From Candidatus Anammoximicrobium sp. (lineage in GTDB: Bacteria > Planctomycetota > Planctomycetia > Pirellulales > Pirellulaceae), in NCBI GenBank assembly GCA_012515235.1, contig JAAYYU010000157.1, positions 1 to 55,422 on the forward strand: DNA of 55,422 nt, given 5' to 3'. Both the position numbers and the translations under genes were made by a program. The notes below the pieces were generated by a model. The model worked only from the letters and a program-made list of their open reading frames with translations. It searched no databases and was not told the origin of the DNA. Positions 43,575 to 52,000 of the stretch are shown piece after piece. Numbering within the stretch: the stretch's first letter is position 1; every line of letters begins with the position of its first letter.

Positions 43575-44579
43575 ATGCGAGGTTCTTTGCGTCGAGCCGG
43601 CGGTTTTACTCTGGTCGAGCTGTTGGTGGTCATCGCCATCATTGGCATCTTGGTGGCTCTGCTGTTGCCGGCGATCCAGGCCGCTCGGGAAGCGGCTCGG
43701 CGTTCTCAGTGCGGCAACAACCTGAAACAGGTGATCTTGGCGGCGCACAACTTCGAGTCGTCGTACAAGCGTTTTCCGCCGGCGGGGAGCGGCTATGGCT
43801 CGTGCGTCTCCGCCGCGGGCGGGCCGGGCGAGACGAAGATCTACAACTCCAGCGGCCTGATTCTTCTGCTGCCTTTTTTGGAGCAGCAAACGCTGTACGA
43901 CCGCTTCCAACTCAGCGAGGCGGTGGCGGTCTCGTCGTCGTCCAACCTCCGCAACTTGAATGGCACGGTGGTCGGCGATCCCGTGGCCAACGGCAACGCG
44001 GCCTTGTGCTCAACGGTGCTCGGTGCGTTCCTCTGTCCCAGCGATGCCTCGGCGGGCCCCCTGGATCGCTTGGGCGGCAGTTACTACGGTCCCGGCGGTT
44101 CGGCCGTCGGAGCCTCCACGAACTACGACTTCATCACCAGCACGAGCGACTGGAGCACCTGCAACTACTGGAAGAACTGCTCGCCGACCAGTCGGCGGAT
44201 GTTCGGGGAGAACAGCACGACCACGACCAGTCATGTGCTGGACGGGCTGAGCAACACGCTGGCCTTCGGCGAGACGACTCGGTATCACCGGAACGGGGCG
44301 GCCTTTGCCTGGGCGTACCGGGCGTGGGTCATGTGCGCGGTTGACCCGGCCGGCCGGATCAACATGTGGTTGGCGCCCGCCACCTGGCCGGCCCCGCCGG
44401 ACGTTGCCGTTTTCGGGCAACTGCGCACTTGGTGGTATCCTGCGGGGAGCCTGCATCCTGGCGGCTGTTTCTTTGCGTTGGGCGATGGTTCGGTGCGGTT
44501 TGTCAGCGAGACCGTCGATTCCACGACGCTCAACAACTTGACCGTGATGGCCGACGGCAATACGGTGGCCTTGCCATGA
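43575..44579 (+). CDS. DUF1559 pilin-like protein (copy 2)
   Basis: 334 aa. Leader MRGSLRRAGGFTLVELLVVI with canonical Gly before the cleavage site and Glu5, hydrophobic helix, then REAARRSQCGNNLKQVILAA. Central DUF1559 blocks SSGLILLLPFLEQQTLYDRF and LCPSDA, then LDGLSNTLAFGE, and the C-terminal H-x9-DG (HPGGCFFALGDG). Presumed exported pseudopilin, function unknown. Followed 41 nt downstream by a lipoprotein gene, forming the common planctomycete pair. Confidence 0.92.
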   Translation: MRGSLRRAGGFTLVELLVVIAIIGILVALLLPAIQAAREAARRSQCGNNLKQVILAAHNFESSYKRFPPAGSGYGSCVSAAGGPGETKIYNSSGLILLLPFLEQQTLYDRFQLSEAVAVSSSSNLRNLNGTVVGDPVANGNAALCSTVLGAFLCPSDASAGPLDRLGGSYYGPGGSAVGASTNYDFITSTSDWSTCNYWKNCSPTSRRMFGENSTTTTSHVLDGLSNTLAFGETTRYHRNGAAFAWAYRAWVMCAVDPAGRINMWLAPATWPAPPDVAVFGQLRTWWYPAGSLHPGGCFFALGDGSVRFVSETVDSTTLNNLTVMADGNTVALP

Positions 44580-44620
44580 CGGACGGGATGAGTGAAAGGG
44601 ATGAGTGAAAGGACTGCACG

Positions 44621-45109
44621 ATGAGCGCGCATCAGGCGATGTTCTTTGCCTTCTTGACCGTGTTGGCCGGCTGTGGCGGCAAGGACGAACTGCCGCTGGT
44701 GAACGTCGAGGGTCAACTCACGTTGGACGGAAAGCCGCTGGGCCTGATGAGTGTCCGTTTCCTGCCCGAGGCCGGAACGCCGGGGGCAGGAGCAGAGGCG
44801 CTGACTGAGGAAGACGGGAGTTATTCGCTCACGTGCGTCCGTCCGGGGGCTTTGAAGGCCGAACGGGGAATCGTTCCCGGCTCGTATCGTGTCGTCGTCA
44901 CCGAGCCGCCGGTTGCCCCCGCGGCCCCACCACCGCAGGAACAAACCGAGAGCCAATGGCCGGAGCCAGCCGTCGCGCCGCCCGCCCCCAAACGGCAGAG
45001 AGAGTCCGTGATTCCGCTGCCGTACACCCGAGCCGAAACGACGGCTCTCCGCATCGCCGTCCCTCCCGAAGGCGGCCCAATCGACCTTGCGCTCCGTTCC
45101 CGCCCGTAG
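44621..45109 (+). CDS. Transthyretin/carboxypeptidase-regulatory-like lipoprotein
   Basis: 162 aa. Lipobox VLAGC with Cys18. VNVEGQLTLDGKPLGLMSVRFLPE, LTEEDGSYSLTC and IVPGSYRVVVTEPP form the small beta-sandwich common in planctomycete lipoproteins that follow DUF1559 genes. A Pro/Ala/Gln-rich linker (PPVAPAAPPPQEQTES) precedes a final strand that completes the domain (IAVPPEGGPIDLALRS). Likely co-exported with the upstream pseudopilin. The next gene is convergent with an 18-bp gap. Confidence 0.78.
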   Translation: MSAHQAMFFAFLTVLAGCGGKDELPLVNVEGQLTLDGKPLGLMSVRFLPEAGTPGAGAEALTEEDGSYSLTCVRPGALKAERGIVPGSYRVVVTEPPVAPAAPPPQEQTESQWPEPAVAPPAPKRQRESVIPLPYTRAETTALRIAVPPEGGPIDLALRSRP

Positions 45110-45127
45110 CGCGGCGAGTCGATTCGT

Positions 45128-46315
45128 CTACGACTCCCGGCCGCCCAGGAACCCCTCGTGGAAAAAGACCGGCTTGTAGCCGCGCTCGGTGACCCAGCGG
45201 AGGGTGGCATCCAGCCGTTGGGGATGGTCGGGAATGTAATTCCGATAAAACGGCCAGAAGTACTGTTCGTGGGTGAACAGGTCCAGGATTTCGGCCGTGT
45301 TCGGGTTCTCGATCTGCGGCGCCAACGTCGGGACGGTCTTGTCCACCGGCACGTTGTTGCAGACGATGTCGATCCGCGAAAACACGATGCCGCTGTCGAA
45401 GTCCTTCCAGGCATCATGCCGGGAGAGATACTCCGACACCTCGTCGTTCCAGCGGTAGTTCACGTCATACGCGCCGCTGGCCAGGCGGAAGAAACCGCTC
45501 AGCACCTTGACGCCGCGGGTAGCCAGCGGTTGCAGCGCCGACGGGCGCGTCATGCCCCAGTGGATCACGGTAGGCGGGGCATACGCCTCCGGGCCGGCAA
45601 AGCGTTGGATCTGCTCCGCCACCCGGTCCAGGTCGGCCAGCAGTTTTTCCGGCGGCGCGTCCTGGTACGGCCGGTCCGGCTTGTCGGCGTGCGCATGAAA
45701 AGCCAGCTTGAGCCACCCCGAATTGTCGCGCCACTCGCCCCGATACCGGTCGGAGAATTGCGGCAGACTGAAGTCGTCTCCGGTGGTGTAGTAGATGTTC
45801 ACGGAAAACTTGGCCCCGTACTTCCGGTTCAGCTCCCGGAGCATTTGCAGGTACCAGCAGTCGAACAGCGACGCGTAGTTCTTCTGGCAGATGTCGCGGA
45901 GGAAGAAGCTGTTGTCGTCGATCGAAAAACGGTAGCGCGGCTCGGAGTAACGGTCCCAGGCAACCCGCACGCGAGCCTCCTGTCGGCCGGCTTGGTCCTC
46001 GGCGACGGCCACCAAGTCTGTCTCCTTGTCTCGCAGCACGACGTCGGCCTGGAACCGGTCCCCTTCGCGCCGGGCGGGAACGCCGTTGACCGTCACGCGT
46101 GCGGCGGCGGGACCGAGGCCCCGGACGGGGATCTTCAGGCCCTCGGCGGATTGGACTCCGTGCCGGCGATTCAGGACGGCTCCGTGATAGGGTTCTTCGA
46201 TTCTCAACGCCGCCGGCGCCGGGGCGGCGAAGGCCGGGCCAGCGGCTCCGGCTCCGGTCGCAAGAGCGGCGGCAGACTGCAGGAAGGTGCGGCGATCGAT
46301 CGCGTGACGGTGCAT
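45128..46315 (-). CDS. Tat-exported polysaccharide-deacetylase-like protein
   Basis: 395 aa. MHRHAIDRRTFLQSAAALAT is a twin-arginine-type leader (DRRTFLQ). A small Ig-like domain at ~38-120 (ALRIEEPYHGAVLNRRHG, ARVTVNGVPARREGDRF) is followed by an NodB-like barrel: YRFSIDDNSFFLRDI (Asp pair for metal), LAFHAHADKPDRPY (His), TVIHWGMTRPSALQPLAT, EQYFWPFYRNYIPDHPQRLD. The Asp-Asp and His-x-His residues would be metal ligands of a carbohydrate esterase. The match is distant, so the reaction is unproven; substrate unknown. Confidence 0.65.
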   Translation of the reverse strand: MHRHAIDRRTFLQSAAALATGAGAAGPAFAAPAPAALRIEEPYHGAVLNRRHGVQSAEGLKIPVRGLGPAAARVTVNGVPARREGDRFQADVVLRDKETDLVAVAEDQAGRQEARVRVAWDRYSEPRYRFSIDDNSFFLRDICQKNYASLFDCWYLQMLRELNRKYGAKFSVNIYYTTGDDFSLPQFSDRYRGEWRDNSGWLKLAFHAHADKPDRPYQDAPPEKLLADLDRVAEQIQRFAGPEAYAPPTVIHWGMTRPSALQPLATRGVKVLSGFFRLASGAYDVNYRWNDEVSEYLSRHDAWKDFDSGIVFSRIDIVCNNVPVDKTVPTLAPQIENPNTAEILDLFTHEQYFWPFYRNYIPDHPQRLDATLRWVTERGYKPVFFHEGFLGGRES

Positions 46316-46605
46316 GTCGTTCTCCTTCAGGGTAGGAATCGCGTTGCTGCGGTGAACCTTGCGCTTTGTCCAACCGACATTCGGGGCTCAACTCCCAGAT
46401 GTCGACGCCTTGGTTGTCGATTATGCGCCCGCCACCCGGACGGCTGCAAGCGAATGCTAGTTCGCCGAAGCGGATTTTGTGCGGTAAGGAGGAACGCTGC
46501 AGGATCGCGGCGGACCTGGGAAACGCGGGCCGGGGCGTGTATAAAGAACGTGGGTGGACCATCGTCGGAAACGATTCTCAGCGGGCGTCGCAGATCGGGA
46601 GCAAC
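46316..46605. promoter_or_regulatory. Divergent region between the deacetylase-like and radical SAM-ArsM genes
   Basis: 290 bp. Both genes should be transcribed outward from here. No confident hexamer pair was found. A GGGAG precedes the ATG at 46606. Confidence 0.3.
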
Positions 46606-49600
46606 ATGGCTTTTCCAGTCACTTCGTGGGTGAGGATGGAGTTCGAGGGGACCCCGATCTACGTGCGGCCGGACAGGCCGGATTGGTTTGTCCCCAACGC
46701 GGCGGGGGACAAGGTTCTGCGATCGCCGACCGCTGGCGCCGGCTGCGTCGCGGCCGTCCAAGCCGAACGATTCCTGAGCCGTCTGCCGGACGAGCCTCCG
46801 CAGGAATACCGCGGGCGGGCAGAAGTCCTGGCCGCGGACAGCCTGAGCGAGTTGTGGCTGCACGTCACGAACCGCTGCAACATGACGTGCCAGCACTGCC
46901 TGTTCTCCTCGGCTCCCGACGATGCCGCGGAATTGCCCGCAGCGCGGATTCTGGAATTGGCCCGCCAGGCCCGGTCGCTGGGTTGCCGGGTCTTCGCCCT
47001 GACCGGCGGCGAGCCGTTCGTCCACGGCCAATTCGACGACGTGGTCGACGGTCTGTTGGCCCACGACGGCACGCGCGTAGTCGTCCTGACCAACGGCACG
47101 ACGCTGCGGCGGCACGAGGCGCTGCTGCGCCGCTGGTCGAGCGAGCGGCTGCACCTGCAGATCAGCGTCGACGGTCTGGCGGACCGGCACGACCGGGTCC
47201 GCGGCCGCGGGGCGTTCAGCCATCTGAGGCAGGAATTGGCCTGGCTTCGGGTCCAAGGCGTGCCCTTCACGCTGTCGCTGTGCGTGATGCGGGACAACGT
47301 CCGCCACCTGCCGAACCTGGTCGATTGGGCGGCCGAGGCGGGGGCGGCGAACGTGCATTTCATGTGGTACTTCGTTCGCGGCCGAGGCGGGCCGGCGGGC
47401 TGGGCCGCGCCGGAGGAGATCTTTGAGCCGTTCCGCGAGGCGGCGTTGCGGGCCGAGGCGGCGGGCGTCGGACTCGACAATCTCGACGCTTTGAAGAGCC
47501 AGGTGTTTGCGCCGGCCGGCACGATCCACGACGGGACCAGCGCCGGCTGGGAATCCCTGGCGATCGGGCCTGACGGCCGGCTGTATCCCTCGCCGGCGCT
47601 GGTTGGCGTGGAAGCGCTGGCAACCGACCTCGGTGACGACCTGGCCGCCGCCTGGCGCGGCAGCCCGGTGCTGGAACGGATCCGCAGCGAGACGGCGGCG
47701 GGGCTCGACTCGCCGCTCCGCTTCATCCTGGGCGGCGGCGATCTGGATCACTGCTACCTCCGCGCCGGGCGGTTCAGCGGCTGCGATCCGTACGAGCCGC
47801 TGCACCAGCGGACGGCGCTCTGGTTGATCGCCCGCGAGGCGTCGCGCCAGCCCGACGACGGCCCGCCGCGGCTGCGGTTGAAGATGGGCGACGTGCTGGA
47901 GAGTTGCGGCCCGCACGGCCCGGTCGCCACGCTGCACAGCAATTGCCTGCTGTCGGTGGCCCACGTGGACGGGCACACGGCGGTGCGGCAATTCTACGCC
48001 GCTGCGGCAGCCAATCCCCGCGAGGAGATCCGCAATCCGATTCACTATCCGGAGGAACTCATCGCACACATCCCGGACGAGGCCCGTGTCCGCAGCTACG
48101 GCTGCGGCAGTCCCGTAATCGACGCCCAGGTGCGACCGGGCGACGTGGTCGTCGACCTGGGCAGCGGGACGGGCGTCGAATGTTTCATCGCGGCGAGCCT
48201 GGTCGGTCCCGGCGGCCGCGCGATCGGCGTCGACATGCTGGACGTCATGCTCGACCTGGCCCGCAAGGGCGCGGAGCAGGTCCAGCAGCGGTTGGGCTAT
48301 CGCAACGTCGAGTTCCGCAAGGGCTACCTGGAAGCCTTGCCGCTGGAAGACCGGTCGGCGGACCTGGTGCTGTCCAATTGCGTGTTGAACCTGGCCACCA
48401 ACAAGCGGCGGGTCTTTGCCGAGATCCTCCGCGCGTTGAAGCCGGGCGGCCGGCTGGTGATCGCGGACGTCGTCTGCGAGACGGAACCGGACGCCGCGAT
48501 CCGCAACGACGAATCGTTGCGCGGCGAGTGCATCGCCGGGGCCCTGACGCAACGCGATCTGTTCGGCCTGTTGGACGAGGCGGGTTTTACGGCCGCCTAC
48601 GCGGTCAAGCGTTTTCTTTATCGCACCGTGCGCGGACACCGCTTCTACTCCCTGACGTTCCAGGCGGCGAAACCCGCTGGGGCGGACACCGAGCTGGAAA
48701 CCAGGACGGTCATGTACCGCGGCCCGGCCGCCGCGCTGGTCACCGCCTCCGGTCAGCTGCTGCCGGCCGGGGTGACTTGCCGGATCGCCGACGCAGACTC
48801 CCTGGCGGCGCACGAGGAAATCTTCGAGTTTGACGAAGACGGGGAAGTGACCAACGTGGCCGTTGCGCCGAGCTTGTCCTGCGCGACGCCGCCCGAAACC
48901 CGCGCCGCCCCGCCGCCGCAGCCAGCCGGACAGGCCGCGCCGGGCGAACGGCACACGTCCGACTGTATGGTCTGCGGCGCTCCTCTGCGGTATCTGCGCG
49001 GCGAGCGGTGGATCGAATGCAGTTTCTGCGGACAGACGCTGCCGGCCAATGCGGTCTGCGCCCGCGGGCATTTCGTCTGTGACGCCTGCCACACGCGGGA
49101 CGAACTGGCGCTGATCGAGCAAGTCTGCCTGGCCACGGACGAGACCGACATGCTCGCCTTGCTGGCCAAGATCCGCCGCCACCCCAGCGTGCCCGTCCAC
49201 GGCCCCGGCCACCACGCGCTGGTGCCCGGCGTGATCCTGAGCACGTACCGGAACCTGGGCGGGGACGTCACCGACGAGGCTCTCCGCACCGGAATTCGGC
49301 GCGGCAGTCAGATCGTCGGCGGAGCCTGCGGCTTTCTCGGCGTCTGCGGCGCGGCGGCCGGAGTCGGGATTGCGTTTGGCCTGATTCTGAACGCCAATCC
49401 GCTCAAGGCGGCGGAGCGTCAAATCATCCAGACCGTCACGCAGCGGGTGCTGGAACGGATCGCCTCGTTGGAAGCCGCCCGTTGCTGTCAGCGCGAATGC
49501 TGGCTGGCGCTTCGCATGGCAGCCGAGTTGTCGGCCTCGTACCTGCCCCTGAGGTTGAAAGCCGACGCGCCGCTGCCGTGCCTGCAATCAGACCGCAACG

Positions 49601-49734
49601 CCTACTGCATCACCGACCGCTGCCCGCTGTGGCGAGACCCGCACGACCAGGCGGCCGCGGCACAGGCCCGGGTGGACCAGGTCTGTCTTTCCGGAACCGG
49701 CCCGCCGTCGCGGGACCGGCAGGCCGGCGAATGA
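46606..49734 (+). CDS. Radical SAM - ArsM-like methyltransferase - Cys-rich - DUF5714 fusion protein
   Basis: 1042 aa. The ATG at 46606 has GGGAG upstream; the frame is open further back without family-like sequence. Residues ~1-330: radical SAM barrel with cluster motif Cys91-x3-Cys95-x2-Cys98 ([16 protein letters not shown]), [20 protein letters not shown] short SPASM-like tail has Cys383 and Cys393. Residues ~490-680: SAM methyltransferase (DLGSGTG at 517-523) of the arsenite-methyltransferase type, with all three family cysteines in place (YGCGSP C500, SNCVLNL C592, GECIAG C642). Residues ~785-830: four Cys pairs/triads (C787/C790, C805/C808, C818/C825/C828), probable zinc ribbon. The rest resembles DUF5714 ([40 protein letters not shown]). 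Cytoplasmic. Role unknown; metalloid methylation/alkylation or a complex-lipid/cofactor methylation is possible. Confidence 0.85.
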   Translation: MAFPVTSWVRMEFEGTPIYVRPDRPDWFVPNAAGDKVLRSPTAGAGCVAAVQAERFLSRLPDEPPQEYRGRAEVLAADSLSELWLHVTNRCNMTCQHCLFSSAPDDAAELPAARILELARQARSLGCRVFALTGGEPFVHGQFDDVVDGLLAHDGTRVVVLTNGTTLRRHEALLRRWSSERLHLQISVDGLADRHDRVRGRGAFSHLRQELAWLRVQGVPFTLSLCVMRDNVRHLPNLVDWAAEAGAANVHFMWYFVRGRGGPAGWAAPEEIFEPFREAALRAEAAGVGLDNLDALKSQVFAPAGTIHDGTSAGWESLAIGPDGRLYPSPALVGVEALATDLGDDLAAAWRGSPVLERIRSETAAGLDSPLRFILGGGDLDHCYLRAGRFSGCDPYEPLHQRTALWLIAREASRQPDDGPPRLRLKMGDVLESCGPHGPVATLHSNCLLSVAHVDGHTAVRQFYAAAAANPREEIRNPIHYPEELIAHIPDEARVRSYGCGSPVIDAQVRPGDVVVDLGSGTGVECFIAASLVGPGGRAIGVDMLDVMLDLARKGAEQVQQRLGYRNVEFRKGYLEALPLEDRSADLVLSNCVLNLATNKRRVFAEILRALKPGGRLVIADVVCETEPDAAIRNDESLRGECIAGALTQRDLFGLLDEAGFTAAYAVKRFLYRTVRGHRFYSLTFQAAKPAGADTELETRTVMYRGPAAALVTASGQLLPAGVTCRIADADSLAAHEEIFEFDEDGEVTNVAVAPSLSCATPPETRAAPPPQPAGQAAPGERHTSDCMVCGAPLRYLRGERWIECSFCGQTLPANAVCARGHFVCDACHTRDELALIEQVCLATDETDMLALLAKIRRHPSVPVHGPGHHALVPGVILSTYRNLGGDVTDEALRTGIRRGSQIVGGACGFLGVCGAAAGVGIAFGLILNANPLKAAERQIIQTVTQRVLERIASLEAARCCQRECWLALRMAAELSASYLPLRLKADAPLPCLQSDRNAYCITDRCPLWRDPHDQAAAAQARVDQVCLSGTGPPSRDRQAGE

Positions 49735-49855
49735 GCCGGCGCCCAGCGCGTGGGCCAGACCGAGGCCGAAGGCGCCGCCGCCGCAGCGGCAAGACTTCAC
49801 GCGCTCGGAGAGTCCCGCCAGCGATTCGAGCGGGAGTGCTGGGGTGCCTGGGGAC

Positions 49856-50170
49856 TGCAACGGCCGCCCCTTGCCCCGCGGCGCTGCTGCGGGGGAGTCC
49901 GAAAATCAGCGCCCATCGTGCCGCGGCAAGGATCTCTACGCTCCGCTGAACAGCCGTTTCCAGATCGGCGGGCTGGGCCTCGCTCTCGGCCGTCGGCGGC
50001 TGCCTGGCATCCTGCCCCAACAACCAGCCTGCGGACAAGGGACAGGTTCCCTCCGCCCAGACGATGCGGAGTGGATTCCTCGTTCGTTCGAGTATCGCAT
50101 TGGTGACGGCACGTGCCAGGGGCGGGGCCTTGCAGACCAAATGCCAGGATTGTATCATTGCCCGCCATGA
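49856..50170 (-). pseudogene. Decayed N-terminal fragment resembling formylmethanofuran dehydrogenase subunit B (FhcB/FwdB)
   Basis: On the minus strand at 50098-49856 the translation reads RIVWAEGTCPLSAGWLLGQD, then ADLETAVQRSVEILAAARWA and LIFGLPRSSAAGQGAAVA. The order 'A..ACPLG..W.L', 'PA.L..A...A.EILA.AR..LI.GL' and '..QGAAVA' is the opening of FhcB/FwdB proteins, including the CPLG loop after the iron-sulfur/molybdopterin N-terminus. The expected upstream Cys cluster (C-x2-C-x-C-D-D) cannot be read in frame, and past position 49856 similarity is lost in every frame. No intact start and no full domain remain, so it is a relic. Planctomycetes do carry this methanopterin-linked C1 pathway. 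Confidence 0.55.
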
Positions 50171-50296
50171 AACTGTCATGCGCTGCATGGAAGTGACTGT
50201 CCGGGTCTGGCAGCCACGATGCTTGACAGCCTGCCGAACGGTTCGCACGCCCTCCCGGTTGCTTCCCGTGAGTTCCTCTTGCCCGAAGAGGTTGCC

Positions 50297-50830
50297 ATGC
50301 GCAGCAAGACCAGCCGTCCGGCTTCATCGGCTGCGGGTCAAGATCCCGGCCTGCGGAATCGCGTGCAGGCTTACCGGTCGGCCCGGAACTGGTCGCAAGA
50401 GGAGTTGGCCCTGCGAACCGGCCTGTCCCGAGCGGGGATCAGTGCCATCGAGATTGGGAGACTGGTCCCTTCCACGTCCGCTGCCTTGGGCTTGGCCCGC
50501 GCGTTTGGCTGCACGGTGGAGGATCTTTTCGAGTTGGAAGCGTCGCTTGACTGTTCGCCTGACTGGGCCTGGGAGCCTCCGCAGGATTCGTGCCGCTACT
50601 GGCTGGCTGAAGTCCGAGGCCGTCGCTGGTTGTACCCGGTGGAAATGAGTCAAGTCGGGCTGGCCGTCCACGACGGTGTCTGGCAGGCAGGAGAATTGCG
50701 AACTCGTGAGGCTCACGATCCTTCGCAGACGCTCGTCAAGGTCGTGCGGTCTGTCGATTATCGCCGCCAGTTGGCGGAACTACCCGGTTATGCCGTGACC
50801 GGCGCCGGGGAGATACAGCACGTGGACTGA
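50297..50830 (+). CDS. XRE-family regulator with an internally deleted PBP-like domain
   Basis: 177 aa from the ATG at 50297 (AGAGG 6 nt upstream). Residues 20-80 are a complete helix-turn-helix: LRNRVQAYRSARNWSQEELA, LRTGLSRAGISAIEIGRLVP, STSAALGLARAF. After that, YWLAEVRGRRWLYPVEMSQV and GLAVHDGVWQAG match the first strands of the periplasmic-binding-protein-like domain often fused to XRE proteins (PBP_like). The last 25 residues (DYRRQLAELPGYAVTGAGEI) match the end of that domain ('FRRELE.L.GY....G'). About 150 residues between these points are missing and the frame is kept. DNA-binding may remain; ligand sensing is probably lost. Confidence 0.65.
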   Translation: MRSKTSRPASSAAGQDPGLRNRVQAYRSARNWSQEELALRTGLSRAGISAIEIGRLVPSTSAALGLARAFGCTVEDLFELEASLDCSPDWAWEPPQDSCRYWLAEVRGRRWLYPVEMSQVGLAVHDGVWQAGELRTREAHDPSQTLVKVVRSVDYRRQLAELPGYAVTGAGEIQHVD

Positions 50831-50885
50831 GTCCAGGTGGGCGAGCGTTTTCTCCTGATTGTCTGTTCGGAAGGAGGCTCGACTG

Positions 50886-51935
50886 ATGCGAGATGCGACG
50901 TTGCAAACGCGGCCCCAAGGTTTTCGCGACGGCGGTCTGGTTCAAGGCCGTGCTTGGGCAGGGGATGATTCGCGGCGGCCCGGTGCCGGCTTCACCTTGG
51001 TGGAATTACTCGTGGTGATTGCGATTATCGGCGTCCTGGTGGCCTTGTTGCTTCCGGCCATTCAGGCGGCGCGGGAGGCGGCCCGGCGGATGCAGTGCGG
51101 CAACAACTTGAAACAAGTGGCTCTGGGCACGCAGAACTACCATGACCGGCTTGGATCTTTTCCACCGGGAACGCTTGCGAAGATCTTTGCCACTGTGCCC
51201 AAGAACCGCGTCACAACGCTCTTCGTCTTTATTCTGAACGAGATGGAGCAATCGAGTCTGCGGAACGAACTGGACCCCAACGACCCGTACGTCAATATCA
51301 CCAACGGGTTGGCCGGCGTGGTGCTGCCGGTGATCGTTTGTCCGTCGGACGTGATCCCGCAGAATCCTGCGAGCCAAGGAACCCCTCCAAAGCTTTACGG
51401 CATCACGAGCTACGGCGGCAACGGTGGGACTGGGGGGACGTCCTATCGCTTTTATGGCTATTGCAAGAACGTAACGGCGCAGAGCACGGACGGCATGTTC
51501 TTTGAGACCGGCCCCAATTCGGCCCCCACCGCCGGACAGGCGGCGGCGAAAATGGCCGACGTACTCGATGGGACGAGCAACACGCTGTTCTTTGGGGAGC
51601 GGGGCCACGTCGACTCCGTGTTCGATGCCTTGGCGGCCGCCAATGGCGGCCAGCAGACAATCGGGCAATACGGTTTTTGGCACTCCGCAGGCGGACTGGC
51701 GATCGTCGACGCCACACTGACGACGCTGGCCCCGTTGAACTACCGTACCGACGCCGATCACGTCTGGGATGCCAGCGCCTGCCTGCGGACGACCTCGTTC
51801 GGCAGCCTGCACTCGGGGGGAGCGAATTTCGCCTTGGTCGATGGCTCAGTGCGGTTCATTTCCGATTCGGTCGATAGGACGGTGTATCGGGCCCTGAGCA
51901 CACGCGCGGGCGGGGAAATCGCGTCCCTCCCTTGA
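50886..51935 (+). CDS. DUF1559 pilin-like protein (copy 3)
   Basis: 349 aa; ATG at 50886 after GGAAGGAGG. Long 36-residue leader (MRDATLQTRPQGFRDGGLVQ...RRPGAG) before FTLVELLVVIAIIGVLVALL; prepilin-type cleavage would follow Gly. DUF1559 blocks REAARRMQCGNNLKQVALGT, VCPSDV, LDGTSNTLFFGERG, and H-x9-DG (HSGGANFALVDG). Copies 1 and 2 have short leaders; the long one here may affect targeting. Ends 65 nt before the tetrapyrrole-methylase fusion on the same strand, so the two are likely co-transcribed. Confidence 0.92.
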   Translation: MRDATLQTRPQGFRDGGLVQGRAWAGDDSRRPGAGFTLVELLVVIAIIGVLVALLLPAIQAAREAARRMQCGNNLKQVALGTQNYHDRLGSFPPGTLAKIFATVPKNRVTTLFVFILNEMEQSSLRNELDPNDPYVNITNGLAGVVLPVIVCPSDVIPQNPASQGTPPKLYGITSYGGNGGTGGTSYRFYGYCKNVTAQSTDGMFFETGPNSAPTAGQAAAKMADVLDGTSNTLFFGERGHVDSVFDALAAANGGQQTIGQYGFWHSAGGLAIVDATLTTLAPLNYRTDADHVWDASACLRTTSFGSLHSGGANFALVDGSVRFISDSVDRTVYRALSTRAGGEIASLP

Positions 51936-52000
51936 TCCGCATCGAGCGTCCCCGCGCCCGTCTTTCCAGCTTCACGTCACACCTCCAGAAAGGCATCAAC

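Noticed and set aside
46327..49587. 1086-aa minus-strand open frame opposite the radical SAM-ArsM fusion
   Set aside because: Arg/Gln/Val/Ala-rich with no motif; the plus-strand protein has unmistakable radical SAM and methyltransferase motifs.
46316..49734. Longer start for the radical SAM fusion at 46366
   Set aside because: The added 80 residues look like translated intergenic DNA, and a good GGGAG site precedes 46606.
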